From Plantago ovata (lineage: Eukaryota > Streptophyta > Magnoliopsida > Lamiales > Plantaginaceae): a DNA stretch of 64,000 bases. Made by a program: the position numbers and the translations under genes. The notes beneath the pieces are model-generated. The model was given only the letters and a program-made list of their open reading frames with translations, was not told the origin of the DNA and searched no databases. The stretch is taken from assembly GCA_028274465.1 (NCBI GenBank), contig CM051456.1, positions 101,841,348 through 101,905,347 of the forward strand, written 5' to 3'. Shown piece after piece: positions 10,247 through 23,377 of this stretch (positions are counted from its first letter, which is position 1; every line of letters begins with the position of its first letter).

Positions 10247-11130
10247 ACCAGTACTATGGAAAAGCTCGCTTAGTGAATGGTTTATATATTTTGCAAAGTA
10301 GTCTACCTTTATTTCAAATACATAACAAACAACCGTCTTCAAGTAGGAAGAATAATCCATCTTATCTATGGCATTGTTGGCTAGGCCATATCAATGAAAC
10401 ACGGATTCAAAGACTAAGGAAGTTGGACTACTTAGAACCATTTGATTTTGAATCATATGGTACATGTGAATCATGTGTTAAGGGTAAGATGACGAACAAA
10501 CCTTTTGTTGGACAAGGTGTTCGTGCCACTCGCTGCTTAGAGCTCATACATACAGATGTATGTGGACCTTTTTAAAGTCCATGCGCGTGGGGGTTATCCT
10601 TACTTCGTTACCTTTACTGAAGATTTCTCAAGGTATGGGTATATTTATCTTATGACGAATAAATCCGAGACCTTTGGGGAATTCAAGGAGTTTAGGAATG
10701 AGGTCGAGAATGAATTGAACCTAAGGATAGTCACTCTTCGATTGGATCGAGGAGGTGAATACCTTAGTGAAGAATTTATTGACTACTTGAAGGAAAATGG
10801 AATTCAATCGCAATGGACTCCTCCTGGAACACCACAGTTAAATGGTATGTCTGAGAGAAGGAATCGAACCCTGTTAGACATGGTGAGATCAATGATTGGA
10901 TTCTCGACTCTTCCAAAACATCTATGGGATATGCACTACAAACTGCAATCTACATTCTGAACCGTGTACCATCTAAATCAGTGGAGAAAACTCCTTATGA
11001 GTTATGGAAGGGAAAGAAGCCCTCACTGGGCTATCTTAGACCTTGGGGCTGTCTTGCGATAGTCAAACTGATGCTCACTGATAAGTTAGATGCCAAGGGT
11101 ATCAAAGTATATTTCATAGGCTATCCTCGT
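10247..11130 (+). pseudogene. Copia-1 integrase region (fossil)
   Basis: The gag-pre-integrase zinc-binding part (WHCWLGHINETRI, CESCVKGKM) is followed by the integrase core: HTDVCGPF with the first Asp, LRLDRGGEYLSEEF with the second, and NGMSERRNRTLLDMVRSM with the catalytic Glu. LNRVPSKSVEKTPYELWKG marks the end of the core. The region is split over more than one frame. Confidence 0.88.
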
Positions 11131-11172
11131 TAGACGAGAGGCTATGAATTCTATCATGTTGAAGATCACAAG

Positions 11173-13251
11173 GTGATAGTATCTAGAAGCGTCAAGTTTT
11201 TAGAAGCAGAATACCTCGAAGAAGAGAGGTTAGATGACATGTTAGAACTTGAAGAAATTCAAGACTTTGACACGCGCGAACATGAGTTCTCTAAATCTTC
11301 TGATTTTGACTCAAGTTCAGTGGGAGCTTTCGAAGCAGACAAGGGTAATGATATGACACTTGCTAGGCATGTCATAGTCAGTGGGAGTCCTGTGATTAGA
11401 TCAACAGTTGAAACCACACCAATAGAACCCGTTGTCAACCAACCTGTGCAACAAGTTGCACAAGAGCAGCCTCCCGCCAGGGAACAGGGTCGCGGGGCGC
11501 GACCAGCTGCATCAGTGCCCACTGATAATGTTCGTGTTACACGAAGCCAGAAAAGAAAAGCACCAGAACCAGTCGAGTTCCGTAGGTCGAAGAGGATCCT
11601 AAAAGGACCTCAGAAGCAAAGCCTTATGATAGAAGACATCAGTGAACTTGATGTCGGCTTATCAGATCGGGAAGATCCCGAGACCTACAAAGAGGCAATG
11701 ATTGATATTGACTCAGACAAATGGCAAGAGGCCATGGAATTAGAAATGGATTCAATGTACCAGAACCAAGTTTGGAACTTGGTAGACTTGCCCCAAGGGG
11801 TTAGACCAATTGGGTGCAAATGGGTCTTTAAACGAAAGACAGATGCCGATGGCAAGGTACAAACGCACAAAGCTAGGCTTGTGGCGAAAGGCTACACGCA
11901 AAGGTATGGCATCGATTACGATGAAAACTTTTCACCGGTAGCAAAATTGAAGTCCATTCGAATTCTACTTGCGATAGCTGCCTACTATGATTATGAAATC
12001 TGGCAGATGGATGTAAAGACAGCCTTTCTCAATGGCAACCTTGAGGAAGAGGTCTATATGGTACAGCCGGAAGGTTTTATTAGTAAAACCAGGCCAACTG
12101 CTGTATGCAAATTACAAAGATCCATCTATGGGCTAAAGCAAGCGTCAAGGAGCTGGAATATCCGCTTTGATGAAGCTGTCAAATCGTTTGACTTCATCAG
12201 AAGCAAGGAAGATCCCTGTGTCTACGCGAGACACAGCGACAAAGGAGTTGTTTTCATGATCATTTATGTAGATGACATGTTGATCATGGGAAACAATGTC
12301 TCTATGCTAGAAGAGACTAAAGTTTGGTTATCAAGTACCTTCTCGATGAAGGACTTGGGTGAAGTGAACTACATCCTAGGGATCAAGATCTTTAGAGATA
12401 GATCCAAGAGGATGTTAGGAATGACACAGTCCACCTACATCGATAAAATACTGAAGCGTTATAAGATGGACGACTCAAAGAGAGGCTTTCTCCCAGCTAG
12501 GCATGTGATAATCTTATCAGTTAAGGATGGTCCTAAAACTGATGAAGAAAGAAATGCAATGAGTCGTGTGCCCTATGCTTCGGCAGTAGGGTCTATAATG
12601 TATGCAATGAATTGCACAAGGCCCGATGTGGCATATGCGCTTAGTGTCACTTGTCGGCACCAACAGAATCCAGTTATACCTCACTGGACTGCTGTGAAGA
12701 ACATTCTTAAGTACCTTAGACGGACTAAAGAGATGTTCTTGGTGTTTGGTGGAGAACCAGAATTAAAGATGTCTGGGTATGTCGACGCTGGATTTGAATC
12801 AGATCCTGATGACTTTAAGTCACAGACAGGAAACAAATTCAAATTGAACGGAGGAGCTGTCTGTTGGAAGAGTTCTAAGCAAGCCACGGTTGCTGACTCA
12901 TCCACAGAAGCCGAGTACATTGCTGCATCAGAAGCATCGAAAGAAGCTGTCTGGATTTTAGAGTTCTTGAAGGAATTGAGGGTTGTTGCTGCTCCCAGTC
13001 CAATAACGATTTATTGTGACAATACGGGCGCCGTCGCTCAAGCTAGGGAGCCTAGATCTACAAACAAGAACAAACATGTACTTAGAAAATATCACGTTAT
13101 ACGTGAGATTATAGATAGAGGAGAAGTTAGTATAGAACGTGTCTCTACCACGGACAACGTGGCAGATCCTTTCACCAAGGTCTTATCAGTGGAAGTTCAC
13201 TTAAGACATTATGCTAATCTGGGCATTAGGCATAAAGGTGACTGCCTCTAG
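11173..13251 (+). pseudogene. Copia-1 reverse transcriptase-RNase H (fossil, long open frame)
   Basis: This is an open 692-residue segment. RT motifs are GCKWVFKRKTDADGKVQTHK, KARLVAKGYTQ, WQMDVKTAFLNGNLEEEVYM, YGLKQASRSW and the catalytic IIYVDDMLIMGN. RNase H follows with SGYVDAGFESD, DSSTEAEYIAASEA, IYCDNTGAVAQA and DNVADPFTKVL. It ends 14 bp before the 3' LTR, as usual for copia elements. Confidence 0.92.
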
Positions 13252-13254
13252 TCC

Positions 13255-13265
13255 AAGTGGGAGAT
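13255..13265 (+). other. Polypurine tract of Copia-1
   Basis: AAGTGGGAGAT lies immediately before the 3' LTR start (13266). This is the standard copia plus-strand primer form. Confidence 0.85.
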
Positions 13266-15337
13266 TGATAGTGTATATGTCCTAGAGAAAGTCCTTACTA
13301 AGGGCATGGTGCCCTTATAGAGGACATATATGTACTATTACACAGGTCAACGTAATATAATATATGTTTGTTGCATTTTTACTATTGAGTATCGCTTTCA
13401 TATTTATATTACACCAGGCATGCAGCATGTCATATCTATATTACTGTCTGTATTGATATTAAACATGTCCCCTCGGATAGATGACCGATCACACAGATAG
13501 TGGGAGCTATGTGAGTTATCATCTATCCCAAACTCTCCCTAGTCGAGGTTCATCTCGGATGTGGGGGTCTGAATGAACCAGACAAGACTAGTATGCGTGG
13601 AGGTTATACTTGTTGGAGCAAGTGTGAGCCGATCCCACGGCCACGGAACGGATTGTTGGACAATCGAGAAACGTTCCCATAACTGCGCATAGTTGTTCGA
13701 AGAAGCTTTATCGAACAATGGAAGTACCCACCGGACACTCCCATCGATGTATACTCTACACCGAAGTGTCTATGGGAACCGGTGAGTTGTCGAAGTGATG
13801 CCAGTCGTCCTTTGTACTTACAGGACTTTATCATCACATTTGTTGGCCCATATCCTTGGTGGACCCGTCGATGTCAGCTCTGAATAAGCAGCTGACCTAA
13901 GACACGATCCAGGATTATGGCTACATACAAATGGGGGTGATAAGTGATTCTGTGAAGGATTCATCTCTCAAGTGTAGCACAGGAGAGCACTGCTCATAGT
14001 CTTCATAGTTGTGTTGGTAAAGTCACTGGCCAGTGCAAATGATATATTATGATGGTCATAAGTATATCTTAACCAAGCAACTCCCTGAGACACTCGGGAT
14101 GTATTATTGGGATAGACACTTCATCGATCCTAGATACATTCGAGCAAGTCAGATGAAGAAACGTTACCATCGCCGCGTTGAGCGCAACAGGCTTCGCAAC
14201 GAAAGGGTTAGCTTTGAGAAACCTCTCAAACGTCCTCACGTATTAATATTGCAAATGGAACCGTCTAGGAATTCCATGTTGCCTAGTCTAGGACTTGCTT
14301 AATACGATGAGGCCCTATGGGTCACACTATGTGGTGATTCAGCCTATTAGAATATCCTTGAAGATGGAATCGCAATTAATTGTGATTGATGGATTATAAT
14401 TGATTTGGAATTAATTATAATATTTGGTGGCTCAATTAATGATTTGGAATTATTAATTGAATTGGCTAATTAATTGTATTTTATATAAATACAGTTAAAG
14501 ATTATATTTTGGAAATATAATGGAGGTTTCATTTGAAATGATATGTTAATTTAGAATTAACATATGCACTTGGGCAAAATCTACTTGGAGTTTGAATTGC
14601 CTTAGAACTATAAGTGGGTCCCAAAATTGGGACCCACCTACTGTCCCTAGGAGGCGCGCGCGCGCCATGATGGATAAGGGGAAGGAGTTCGACTCCTTCC
14701 TCTATTTGAAGTCCAAGGGATAAATTAGATTTTCCTGATTGAGTTTTGATTTGATTGGGAATGAATCTAGACTTGATATTGGTTTCCTTGTGCGATAAGA
14801 ATTATATTCTTATTCCTTTACGAAGTCTAATTGCTTATGCTTTAGGCTTCTATAGACTACTATATATAGTGGACTATTAGAGAGCTTTTTACACACAGTT
14901 TCAGACACAGACTTTCACAGTTATTCTACCCAGTTTCTTAGAGAAAATAAAAGCTCTCCCCTCCTCTTTAGCCACCCGCGCGCGCCACCTCACCGGAGGA
15001 ATCGCCGCCCCGTCTTCTTGGTCACACAAAGAATATCCTAGCATTCTTCCGATAGGCTGTTCATCCGTGGATACCAAGGTTGAGGTTCTAGGAGCTGGAA
15101 ACTAACTCTTATTGTCTTGCAGATATACAGAGTATTGTAGATATCTTCGACTTCGACAAGGAGAAGATACACCGGAATATTACGAAGACTTGGAAGCTGC
15201 TTTGGAAGTAAGGTTAGTCTTCTAATTGACGTATTTATATATATACGACATATGCATAATCAATTAACCTGTATGTTTAGAAAATTTTGAAATTCCGTTG
15301 CGTACCCTAGGGGTAACTCTGACCATATTTTCTTACA
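13266..15337 (+). repeat. Copia-1 3' LTR
   Basis: This 2,072-bp partner of 5381-7467 has the same TG...CA ends. Its 24-bp palindrome (14614-14637) is perfect here, with 11-bp arms, and a TATA box lies near 14862. The gypsy sequence resumes at 15343 after the target duplication. Confidence 0.95.
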
Positions 15338-15342
15338 GATCT
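15338..15342. repeat. Target-site duplication of Copia-1, right (gatct)
   Basis: The bases gatct follow the 3' LTR end and match 5376-5380. Confidence 0.95.
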
Positions 15343-15537
15343 CTCTTCTTGGGAGTTAGTGACATTGGTGAATGCCCGTTCCATATAATCTTGATTCCTC
15401 TCAACATTGTTATTTCTACGTGCCCTGGGAGCAGCTGCCCTTCCTCCTCCTCGACCATTTAAAGGGGGACGACCCCTGGGGCGAGGAGGATTCCTGGGTG
15501 GTGCATTGGCAATTCGATTGCTTCTTCTGGGAGGCAT
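15343..15537 (-). pseudogene. Gypsy gag, N-terminal part (fossil)
   Basis: The start MPPRRSNRIANAPPRNPPRP is followed by a Gly/Arg-rich stretch. The segment lies just downstream (minus sense) of the LTR and primer-binding-like site and is separated from the rest of gag by Copia-1. Confidence 0.75.
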
Positions 15538-15603
15538 CTTCGTGAGGTGTCACGAGGAGGATGTCTGGCTCGACCAGTAGGGCTAGGAATGACCTTTCGA
15601 TCA

Positions 15604-15625
15604 GATTCCCACAGACGGCGCCAAA
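15604..15625 (-). other. Primer-binding-like site of the gypsy element
   Basis: On the minus strand TTTGGCGCCGTCTGTGGGAA directly follows the LTR end (CTTCAACA). This TGGCGCCGTCTGTGG form is common after the 5' LTR of Tat-type plant elements. I could not settle which tRNA it matches. Confidence 0.6.
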
Positions 15626-16015
15626 TGTTGAAGGGTAATTCGTACTTCTTCTTAAGTTCGCAGTAGGTCGTCACAATACACTATTTAGGTCTTCTTCATG
15701 TAGTCTTCCTCTTAAGATCATAGGAATCCTTCACGTAGCTTCCTCGTACCTGAAAGAGACTGGAGGGGGGGTTAGTACCTCGTGCCTGGTTTGTCGAGGA
15801 TCAAACCGAAGGAACGACTTTACGTGTAGGGAGTTGAAGGGCTTCCCTAGTAAGAGTAGTAAATGTGGTAGGTGAGTGGTGGGTGAGAGCTATGAATGCT
15901 TACCCAGCGGATAATAAATGAGTCATTTATATACTTGTAGTATTTTATTGTCACTTTATGTAGGATCGTGACAAGTGTCCGACCGAGATTGAAGCCTCCT
16001 TTGGCCCAAGCCCAT
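15626..16015 (-). repeat. Gypsy 5' LTR, inner part
   Basis: This is the half of the gypsy LTR next to the primer site. Its minus-sense end is ...TTCAACA. The LTR is interrupted at 16015/16016 by the minus-strand Copia-2 and resumes at 27023; total length is about 829 bp. Confidence 0.75.
16011..16015. repeat. Target-site duplication of Copia-2(-), left (cccat)
   Basis: The bases cccat precede the element and recur at 27018-27022 after its other end. They lie in the gypsy LTR. Confidence 0.93.
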
Positions 16016-17657
16016 TGTTGGTCCCTTTAAACAACAAGAAAAGACTAGAGGGGGGGGGGTGAATAGTCTTTTCAAACTTTCGTCGTTTAAAAACTTTCTC
16101 AGCAAGTACTTATTACTTTTCAGTAATGAGGTTGCTGATACTTAACTTTCTCAGCAAGCGTAAGTTACTTTACAGTAGCTTGGTTTGCTGATACTTGAAA
16201 TCAGAGAGCGGAAGTCTTTGAAACAATAAGTGCTCTTTCAGCAAGTAAAGAGTTTTCAGCAAGTGAAGTGAGTGACTGTGTACAAACAGATATAATTTGC
16301 TGAAAGCTAAATGCAGTAAGTAAATCACACAAACGCTTTTATAGTGGTATCTGAGAGTGGCGTAATCTCTCAACTAATCCACTTTGTCCTTTCTAGGACT
16401 GAATCCACTAAGATATGATTGAGGTTCCTTACAATCTCCTATCTAAAGCGATTCAACAGAAACCAAAGCACACTTGCTTTGTCTCCAACCTAAACTAGAG
16501 AACTCAACCTTGTTCTCCATCAAACTTGGTACTTTTAATCAGCAAAACTATGCTCGATTAAGTTCCCCCTGAATATCACGCCTGAAAGGGTGTATTTTCA
16601 GTTAGAGAGTTTTGGGGTGAGATGACTTAATTATAACTTATTCAGTTACAACAAGTAATCTAAGAAACACAACTTGGAATACTTTGCAGTAAACAAGTTT
16701 GATTGTTTCTGGTGTCAAGACTTGTTCTTGTTCGAAAGAAAGAACACTAAACTAATTTCTTAGCCGAGTTTGTTCTACTTCTTCACAAGTAGCTTTTTCA
16801 AGCTTTAAGTCTTGGAGCGGATCAATGGCAGTAAGAGTGATTGAAGGTTTGAGTTTTTAAGCACAAGTGAGAGTTTGATCACGTTGTTGACACACTTCAA
16901 CTCTTTGCCGGATGACCTCTATTTATAGTGCAAGTAAGGAGCCGTTTGAATTTCAAATCCTAAGGCTTTTGTTCCTTAACATGTTACTATCTTGCTTTTG
17001 TACTTTCAACAGCGACTTTGTTTGTCTTCTAGTCTTCATGTCCTTCGCGTGTAAGCTTTGCATTAAATGCACATTTGAATAGAATTCAAACAGTAACATT
17101 GGAGCGCAAATTCTCGTACATTCAGCAAGAGGTCACATATGTTCATCAGCAAGTGTCCAGTCTCAGTTTCAGCAAGCACAACCTATTCTGTCTTTCAGAT
17201 TTTCACTTATGCAATGCTGTTGCTGAACATTCCACTTTCTGAGTAAACACGTGCCTTACCAGTCTTCAGCAATCTTCAAGGCTTCAAGGCTTCGAGTCTT
17301 CAAATCTTCAGATCTTCAAAAGTCTTCAAGATTCTGACCGGTTTCTTATTTGCTTCAATAATTTGTTTGTAATAAACAAAATATATCTTCAGCAAATGCT
17401 TCAATAGGTCATTTTCTTTTCAGAAAATAAGATTCATTAAAGCTAAGCATCAATAAGATATTTTCTTTTCAGAAAATAAAATACATCATACGCAAAAGAA
17501 ATAACTTATCTAATACCTAACTAAGTCATCAGCAAACGTTCCTCTTTTACAATGTCCTTAAAATTCTAAATTCCTATGGACCTTAAGAGTACTAGTTACT
17601 GGACTGTTCTTAATTTAGCATGGTTAATTGCTCATCAAAATTACAAGTTTCCTAACA
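16016..17657 (-). repeat. Copia-2(-) 3' LTR
   Basis: This 1,642-bp LTR, read on the minus strand, runs TGTTAGGAAACTTG...GGGACCAACA. It contains the TATA box (about 16917-16927), GAAGA-type repeats and AT-rich inverted repeats described for the plus-strand copy. Confidence 0.95.
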
Positions 17658-17659
17658 AA

Positions 17660-17672
17660 TTTCCCCCTTTTT
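17660..17672 (-). other. Polypurine tract of Copia-2(-)
   Basis: AAAAAGGGGGAAA on the minus strand lies two bases before the 3' LTR. Confidence 0.85.
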
Positions 17673-17927
17673 GATGTTAGCAATCCATGACTAAATTAAT
17701 TGTTACCCTTTTAGAGGTTTCTGATGTTGAATAAATCAGATGATTAATGCAAGCATACTTGAATAAATAAACAGTAAGCATAAGTAAGCTGCATAATCAA
17801 AAACCAATAAGAGTAAAAAAGAATTCATTGCTGAAAGTTATCAATCAGAAGTATCAGAAGTTTACAAGAAAGCATAGATAACAGGAAATCAGCAAACAAA
17901 AACTTTAACAAAAATTATTGCAGGGAC

Positions 17928-20900
17928 TTAAGCTCTTTCAGAGGATTTTCTCAAAATCTCTCTTACACTCTTCTCAGCAAGTGCAGTGAATTCAACACAA
18001 TCCTTCTCGTAGTTTTCCAGAAGCCTACGGACTTGTAGTTGAAGAATTCTTGCATTTTTGCAGGCAGTATGATGATGCTTTTCAGCATTCATTTCCATGT
18101 AGTTAATTACCCACAAATGCATGCCCCAATTGCTGGCATGGAGAAGTTGTGTATCTGAAATGCTTCTCGGATGAATCTTTCTTAACCAGAGAAGATCTTC
18201 TTCTTGATCCTTAGCAGTGAGATAGAAGTACTCATAAGGAATCAATCCAAGTTTCTTCTTAGGTTTCTTTGTTACCGGGTCAGCGTAGTAAGCAATGCCA
18301 GGTGGTTTGATCAGATTTGGTTCTTGCTTGTATGTCTTACCAATGACAACTCTTCTTACATGGACCTCTAGATTCAACCATTTCCCAGCAACATTTCTTG
18401 GGAGGGATTCTTCCCTTTGATTTCTTTGGAGCTTGAGTTCAATCCATTTGAACATTTGATTCAAAATGGCTGTAGGAAAGAACTCATTTACCAGCAAGTC
18501 TTCCAGCTTTAAAATCCAGCAACCATGAATGTTTCTGATTACATTCTCAGTGGTTTCCTCATTGCTGGTCTTAGTATATTCAATGCCGGAGCCAATAGCA
18601 ATGATGGCCAGCCTTTTCTCTTCCTGTCTTTGCCTTCTTCTTCTTGATTTAGCATTGTCTTGATCTCTTGCTGAAGAGTCAGACGAAAAATGCCTTGAGT
18701 GGCCAGACGGAGTTATGGCTGTTAAGGGTCTAGCTCTTATGGCTTGAGCTATTGTTTGATTGTCATCATCTTCTTCATCATCTTCATTCAGATTGTGATG
18801 ACTTTCAGTGTGACAGAAATCTTGAGTTTCAGCAGCGATTTTTCTCTTTTTGGTACTTGCTGAATTTAACTCAGATTTTGCTTGTCTTTTAGAACTTTGC
18901 TCTCTTTCAGCAAGAGGTTCTAATGGAAGTGGCGCATCAGCAGCAGGAGTAGGAGGGGTTTGATTGCTTTTTCTAGTGTTCTTCTTTCCCCCCTTAGACA
19001 TGAATTGCAACATCGGAGTGATGTGCAGAGAATAAAACTCATTGCAATTTTCAACAAGAGTGCTGAGACTGTTATACTTCATGATGATTGCTTGTTGGCC
19101 AGAGTTCATTGTTGCCAACTCTTTTTGAATATTCATCATGTTCTCTTCATGTCTTTTCTCTGTTGCGGCCTTCTCATCCATAATATTCTGAGCCTTGACA
19201 AGAGGATTCTTTGCAAGCTTGAGCGCCTGACTTACATCTTCTTCATAGCTCTTGTAATAAAGACTTATGTCTCTCTGAGCTATTGTCAAAGTTGTAGTGC
19301 GTCTCAGCACTGTAGCCAATATTTTTCCAATGTCAAGTGGGCTCTCAGCAAGCAATGCCTCATCTTCAGCTTTGCAGGCATCATGGACTTGCTTTAGTGC
19401 TAGAATTCTGGGAGTAAACTCCTCAACTCTTGGGAACGACACTAAGTGAGGTGTTAAGGAATGAACCTTAATTTCAGAAGCAAACTGATCATCACGCGTC
19501 AGCAATTCGGCTCTTAGACCATCGTCTAAATCATTGATGTAATCAGGAGGAGGAATCTGAACGACTTTTGGGTCTCGCTTGGATTGTTCATCATCATTTT
19601 CTGACAAGTCGTCATCATCCTCAGATTCATCAAGTTGAGCGACTTTTGAGCCTTTGTCAGTAGCTTCACTTCCTTTTGGTTGAGTGGTTGCTGATGGCAA
19701 CACTTCAAACTCAACGACTGGAGTTTCACCAGTAGATAGTTGTTTCAATTGAGTTTGTGTCTCAATTACTGGAGTTTCGCCAGTAGTTAGTTTTAATTGA
19801 GTAGTTGCTGAAGGCAACGTTTGAGACTCAATAACTGGAGTTTCGCCAGTAGTAAGTGGAAGGGATGGAACTTCCTTTGATTTTGGTCTTGAAGATTCAC
19901 CAATTTCCAGATCCTGCGTATGCCTTGCATGGATCACGAGACTGTTTTGTAGAGCTCGTTGGTAATCTTCATCTTCTTCATCCTCATCTTCAAGGTTTTC
20001 TTCAGTAACCTTGGCATCAGAAACTGGACTCTTGCCATTTTTCAAGGCAGCCCTTTTTCTGGCGTCTTCTTCTTCAGTATCAGCACCTTGTACAGGTGCT
20101 TGATTTTCAACAGCAGCAGGAGGAGGTTGAGATTCTTGCTGAGATTGTTGTTGTTCAGCTTGCTGATTATCAGATTGAGTATTCTCAGCAACTGTTAACT
20201 TCAATCCACCAGCGCCAGGACTTGGACCTTGATTGTCATCATTGTCATCTTTCTTGTCCTTAGAATCTTTTCCTTCATCATCACTGGGATCAGTGGGAAT
20301 GTTCTCATCTTCTTCTTATTCTTCATCATCTGTCAGAATGACTAGCTCAACATGCTTGTACAAAGCAACACTTGTCACTTCCTCTTCCTCAGTTAATTTG
20401 TGGGGATCAGCCACCACAGGAACAAAAAGACCTTTGAGCATCACAGCTTGTTCAGCTGGAGAGGCACTCTTAAATTTGGCCTTCATATTCTCTCTGATTT
20501 GAGCAATCAGATTTGAGCTCATTTGCTGAGAATATGTCATTTCTCCAGGAAGGATGGAGTGGACAAATGTTTCGAGCTTTAACAGTGAAGTTCTCTTTTT
20601 CTCATTTGAGAGATGAAGGTGAAGATCTGAGAAGTCCATTCTTCTGTATCTTTGCCAGTTGCTGACAGACTTAGCAACTCTTGACAAAGTTGTCCTCTTG
20701 AAGTTCAAGTAAAGTTCTTCAGAACTTACTTACTGATCTTCAGTGATGAGTACCACTTCAATGGTCTCCTTTTGAGCCTGAAAAAGAATTTTATTTAGAT
20801 CAGGATTGGTTTGGAGAATTGTTTTAGAGTTTAAATCTGAAACATGATTTACCTGCTGAGAGTCAGCAAGCTCATGTAGTACAATTTCCATTCTATGAGG

Positions 20901-22240
20901 AGCTTGAGTAGCATCCTCCATTTGTTCATCCTGAAATAAATTAAAATTAGACACAAGTACTAAGCTGTCAAACTTAGTTTTTATACCAAAATTATTAACT
21001 ACCTGCTGAGCAGGGAGTGTTGGTTCTGGTGCAGAGGCTTCAACAACCATCTGACTTGCATCTTGAGAAGTCTGTAGAGAAAGAATAATTTTAGCAAAAG
21101 AACAATTTTCAGAATTTGAAGTTTTACTGATGGTTGAATTAACTACCTGCTGAGGAAGGACATGTTGTGGCTCAGTCCTTTCAGCATTAACAGTTTCTTC
21201 AGCTTCTGGGACTGTTTCTTCAGCAAACTTCTGATTTTGCTCTAACTGAGAAAGCTGTGCGGTTTCAGCAATCTCCCTTGTCTCTGAATTGACAAGTTGA
21301 GCAGAAGCATCTTGACCTTTAAGCTCACTGCTTGTCATGAAGAGATCAATTGACTTGTTGGATGATTCTTCAATCTCCACTCCATTTATTTGCTTAAATC
21401 TTCCAGTACAAGCTGGACTTTGTCAATTGAAGTCTTGGGTGAACTTGGGCCAGTATTCTCAGCATCAAGAGATGCGTCTTTGAATAGTGCTTCTTGAGTT
21501 TCAGCAACTTCAGGAACTGGAACCATTGCTATTTCAGCAACTGGTCCATCAGCAAGCTGGGTTTCATCAACTTGATGAGTTGCTTGTTCAGCAACCATCT
21601 TTTCAGCAGCATCAGCTAATGCCGCTCTTTGCAGATCATCAGCAATGTTGCTTGCTGGTTCCATAGTTGGATCATTTGGAATATCTACAATGTAGATACC
21701 TGGGACTTGGGCAGGAATTTCATTTCCACTGCCTTGTGGTCTATTCTCAGTAGAGTTATCAACGTTAAGTTGATTGTTGAAGGCTTCCGCAAACACTTCA
21801 ATATTGCTGATATATGTTTCAGTAATTACTTCAGCAACATCTACTGGCAAATGCGTTTCAGCATTTGTTTGGGAATTGACTGAGGAGTCTTGGACATTAG
21901 GGACTGACTGAGAAGCCAGTGTCTTCTTTCTTCTGTTACTTGTCCGTTTCCTCTTAGGTACGGGATTTGCTGATGACGCTGCAGTCTGAGTGTCATCAAC
22001 AGCTTTCCTCTTTTTCTTTTTAGATTTCTCCAGTTTCCCAGAGTCATCTATTGTTGCCTTTTCAGCAACAGGTGTTGTACACGTACCTTGTTGATTTTCT
22101 ACAGCAGTTTCATTTGTGTTATCACCACCAAAAACAGTTTCATCTCCAAGTTGCTGAGTGGTAACATCTGCAGCTGTTGTATACCTTTCTTGCTGGCTTG
22201 TGCTGACAACATTTGCAGTTGTTGTCTTCTTGGTTTTCTT
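17928..22240 (-). pseudogene. Copia-2(-) third-ORF region, acidic low-complexity part and C-terminal domain (fossil)
   Basis: Long open segments on the minus strand continue the third ORF. They hold an acidic, Ala/Glu-rich stretch (repeated VAE/ETQ motifs), a helical segment (WQRYRRMDFSDLHLHLSNEK), an Asp/Glu-rich stretch with repeated TGETPV motifs, coiled-coil-like sequence, a nuclear-localisation-like basic run (RRRRQRQEEKR) and a conserved C-terminal domain (YYADPVTKKPKKKLGLIPYE, WGMHLWVINYMEMNAEKHHH). No signal peptide or membrane span is seen, so I do not call it an envelope. It contains the same three GT-AG segments as the plus-strand copy. Confidence 0.75.
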
Positions 22241-23212
22241 TCAAGCAATCTTAGGTACATTCTGCTTGTAGAAAGATCTTCCCACATTGCACACAGATTT
22301 CTTGATTGGCAATGGGTTTCTTAGCTGAATCCTGAAATGTTCAAGGATATAGCATATCTTGATTCCATACATAACTGGAAAGGAAGGTGAGACCTTGTTG
22401 TCTTCTACCTTTACCTTAAACTTAGTAACACAATCAACAAGCCTGTTGAAAATGTACTTAGCCCAGTTAAGTTCCGATTTATTTTCATAGATATGCATCA
22501 GCAATGGCCATCTTCTCAGGCCTACTTGGTCAATTCCTCCAACTTGGGAGTCAAGAACTTTTATTAGTAGCAGAGCTACTAGACCAAGTGAATGGCAGAG
22601 ATGCTTTCTCTTAACGTGCTTTGTCCAAGTCACCGGAGCTATCTCGCCTTTCTTCATCTTTGCATTTCTGACGTCACTGTAGAAAGCTTCAATTTCTTCG
22701 TCAGAAGCAGTGACGTCATCTTCAGTTCCAGTGGTTGGAATCTGAAAAATCTCCGCTAAATCAGTCCATTTCAGGACGATTTGCGTGTTCTGAACATAAG
22801 TAAGGATCACTTTTTCAGTGACTCCATTACTGTCTGTAAGGGACTGGATTTCTGCATTGTTGTAGAATTCCATAGTATCAATCATGCTCACTTGCTTAGT
22901 GCGAGCAGAGATAAAGTTCATGAGGCCTTGCTGCTTGATGAACTCAAGCGCCTCTTCATTTTGGTCATCAAGTTCTTGTTCATAAAAGTACCTAATGTAC
23001 TTTTCTTTTGCAAACCCTCCCCATTGCATCAACATCTCACACTTTGCAGTGTCAAGATATGACGGAGGCATAGGTGTTACAGTGATTCGGTCGTTTTTCA
23101 ACACAAATTTCGTTGTGTCTGTCACCGTAGCAGTCACCGGAGCAATGCGTGTTTCAGCACTGTCAACCTTTGACGATTTTGAGGACTTAGATGACTGTCT
23201 CTTGGGAGCCAT
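22241..23212 (-). pseudogene. Copia-2(-) third-ORF N-terminal domain (fossil)
   Basis: The start MAPKRQSSKSSKSSKVDS is a basic Ser-rich tail. A globular domain follows with MQWGGFAKEKYIRYFYEQEL, LKWTDLAEIFQIPTTG, KRKHLCHSLGLVALLLIKVL and MYGIKICYILEHFRIQLRNP. The pattern (WTDLAEIFQIP, then a helix-rich part) recalls the domain databases call 'putative plant transposon protein'; I state this from memory. It is one open frame of 323 codons. Confidence 0.7.
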
Positions 23213-23377
23213 TTCTTATATAGAGCAAGAAAGATTGTACGAAAAGAGATAGTTTGCTTTTTGACCGGAGGTACAGTAGATTCAGGCTAGAATTTGCAGA
23301 GAAAGGAAATGTGAGTTAAAGAATTTTGTCATTTCTCTAACTCCTTCTTTATATAGTGTCTCTGGTGTGTGAGAAAC

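Larger units (their letters stand above)
5381..15337 (+). mobile_element. Copia-1: full-length Ty1/copia element inside the gypsy gag
   Basis: This 9,957-bp element has 5' LTR 5381-7467, primer-binding site 7469-7486, a long structured leader, gag-protease, integrase, RT-RNase H, polypurine tract 13255-13265 and 3' LTR 13266-15337. The ends are TG...CA with a perfect 5-bp target duplication. LTRs of about 2.07 kb and the domain order fit a copia element, perhaps of the Angela/Tork side; the lineage is uncertain. The two LTRs differ at about 30 sites by eye (about 1.5%), roughly 0.5-1 million years at common plant rates. It is structurally whole, with about three coding-frame breaks. Confidence 0.95.
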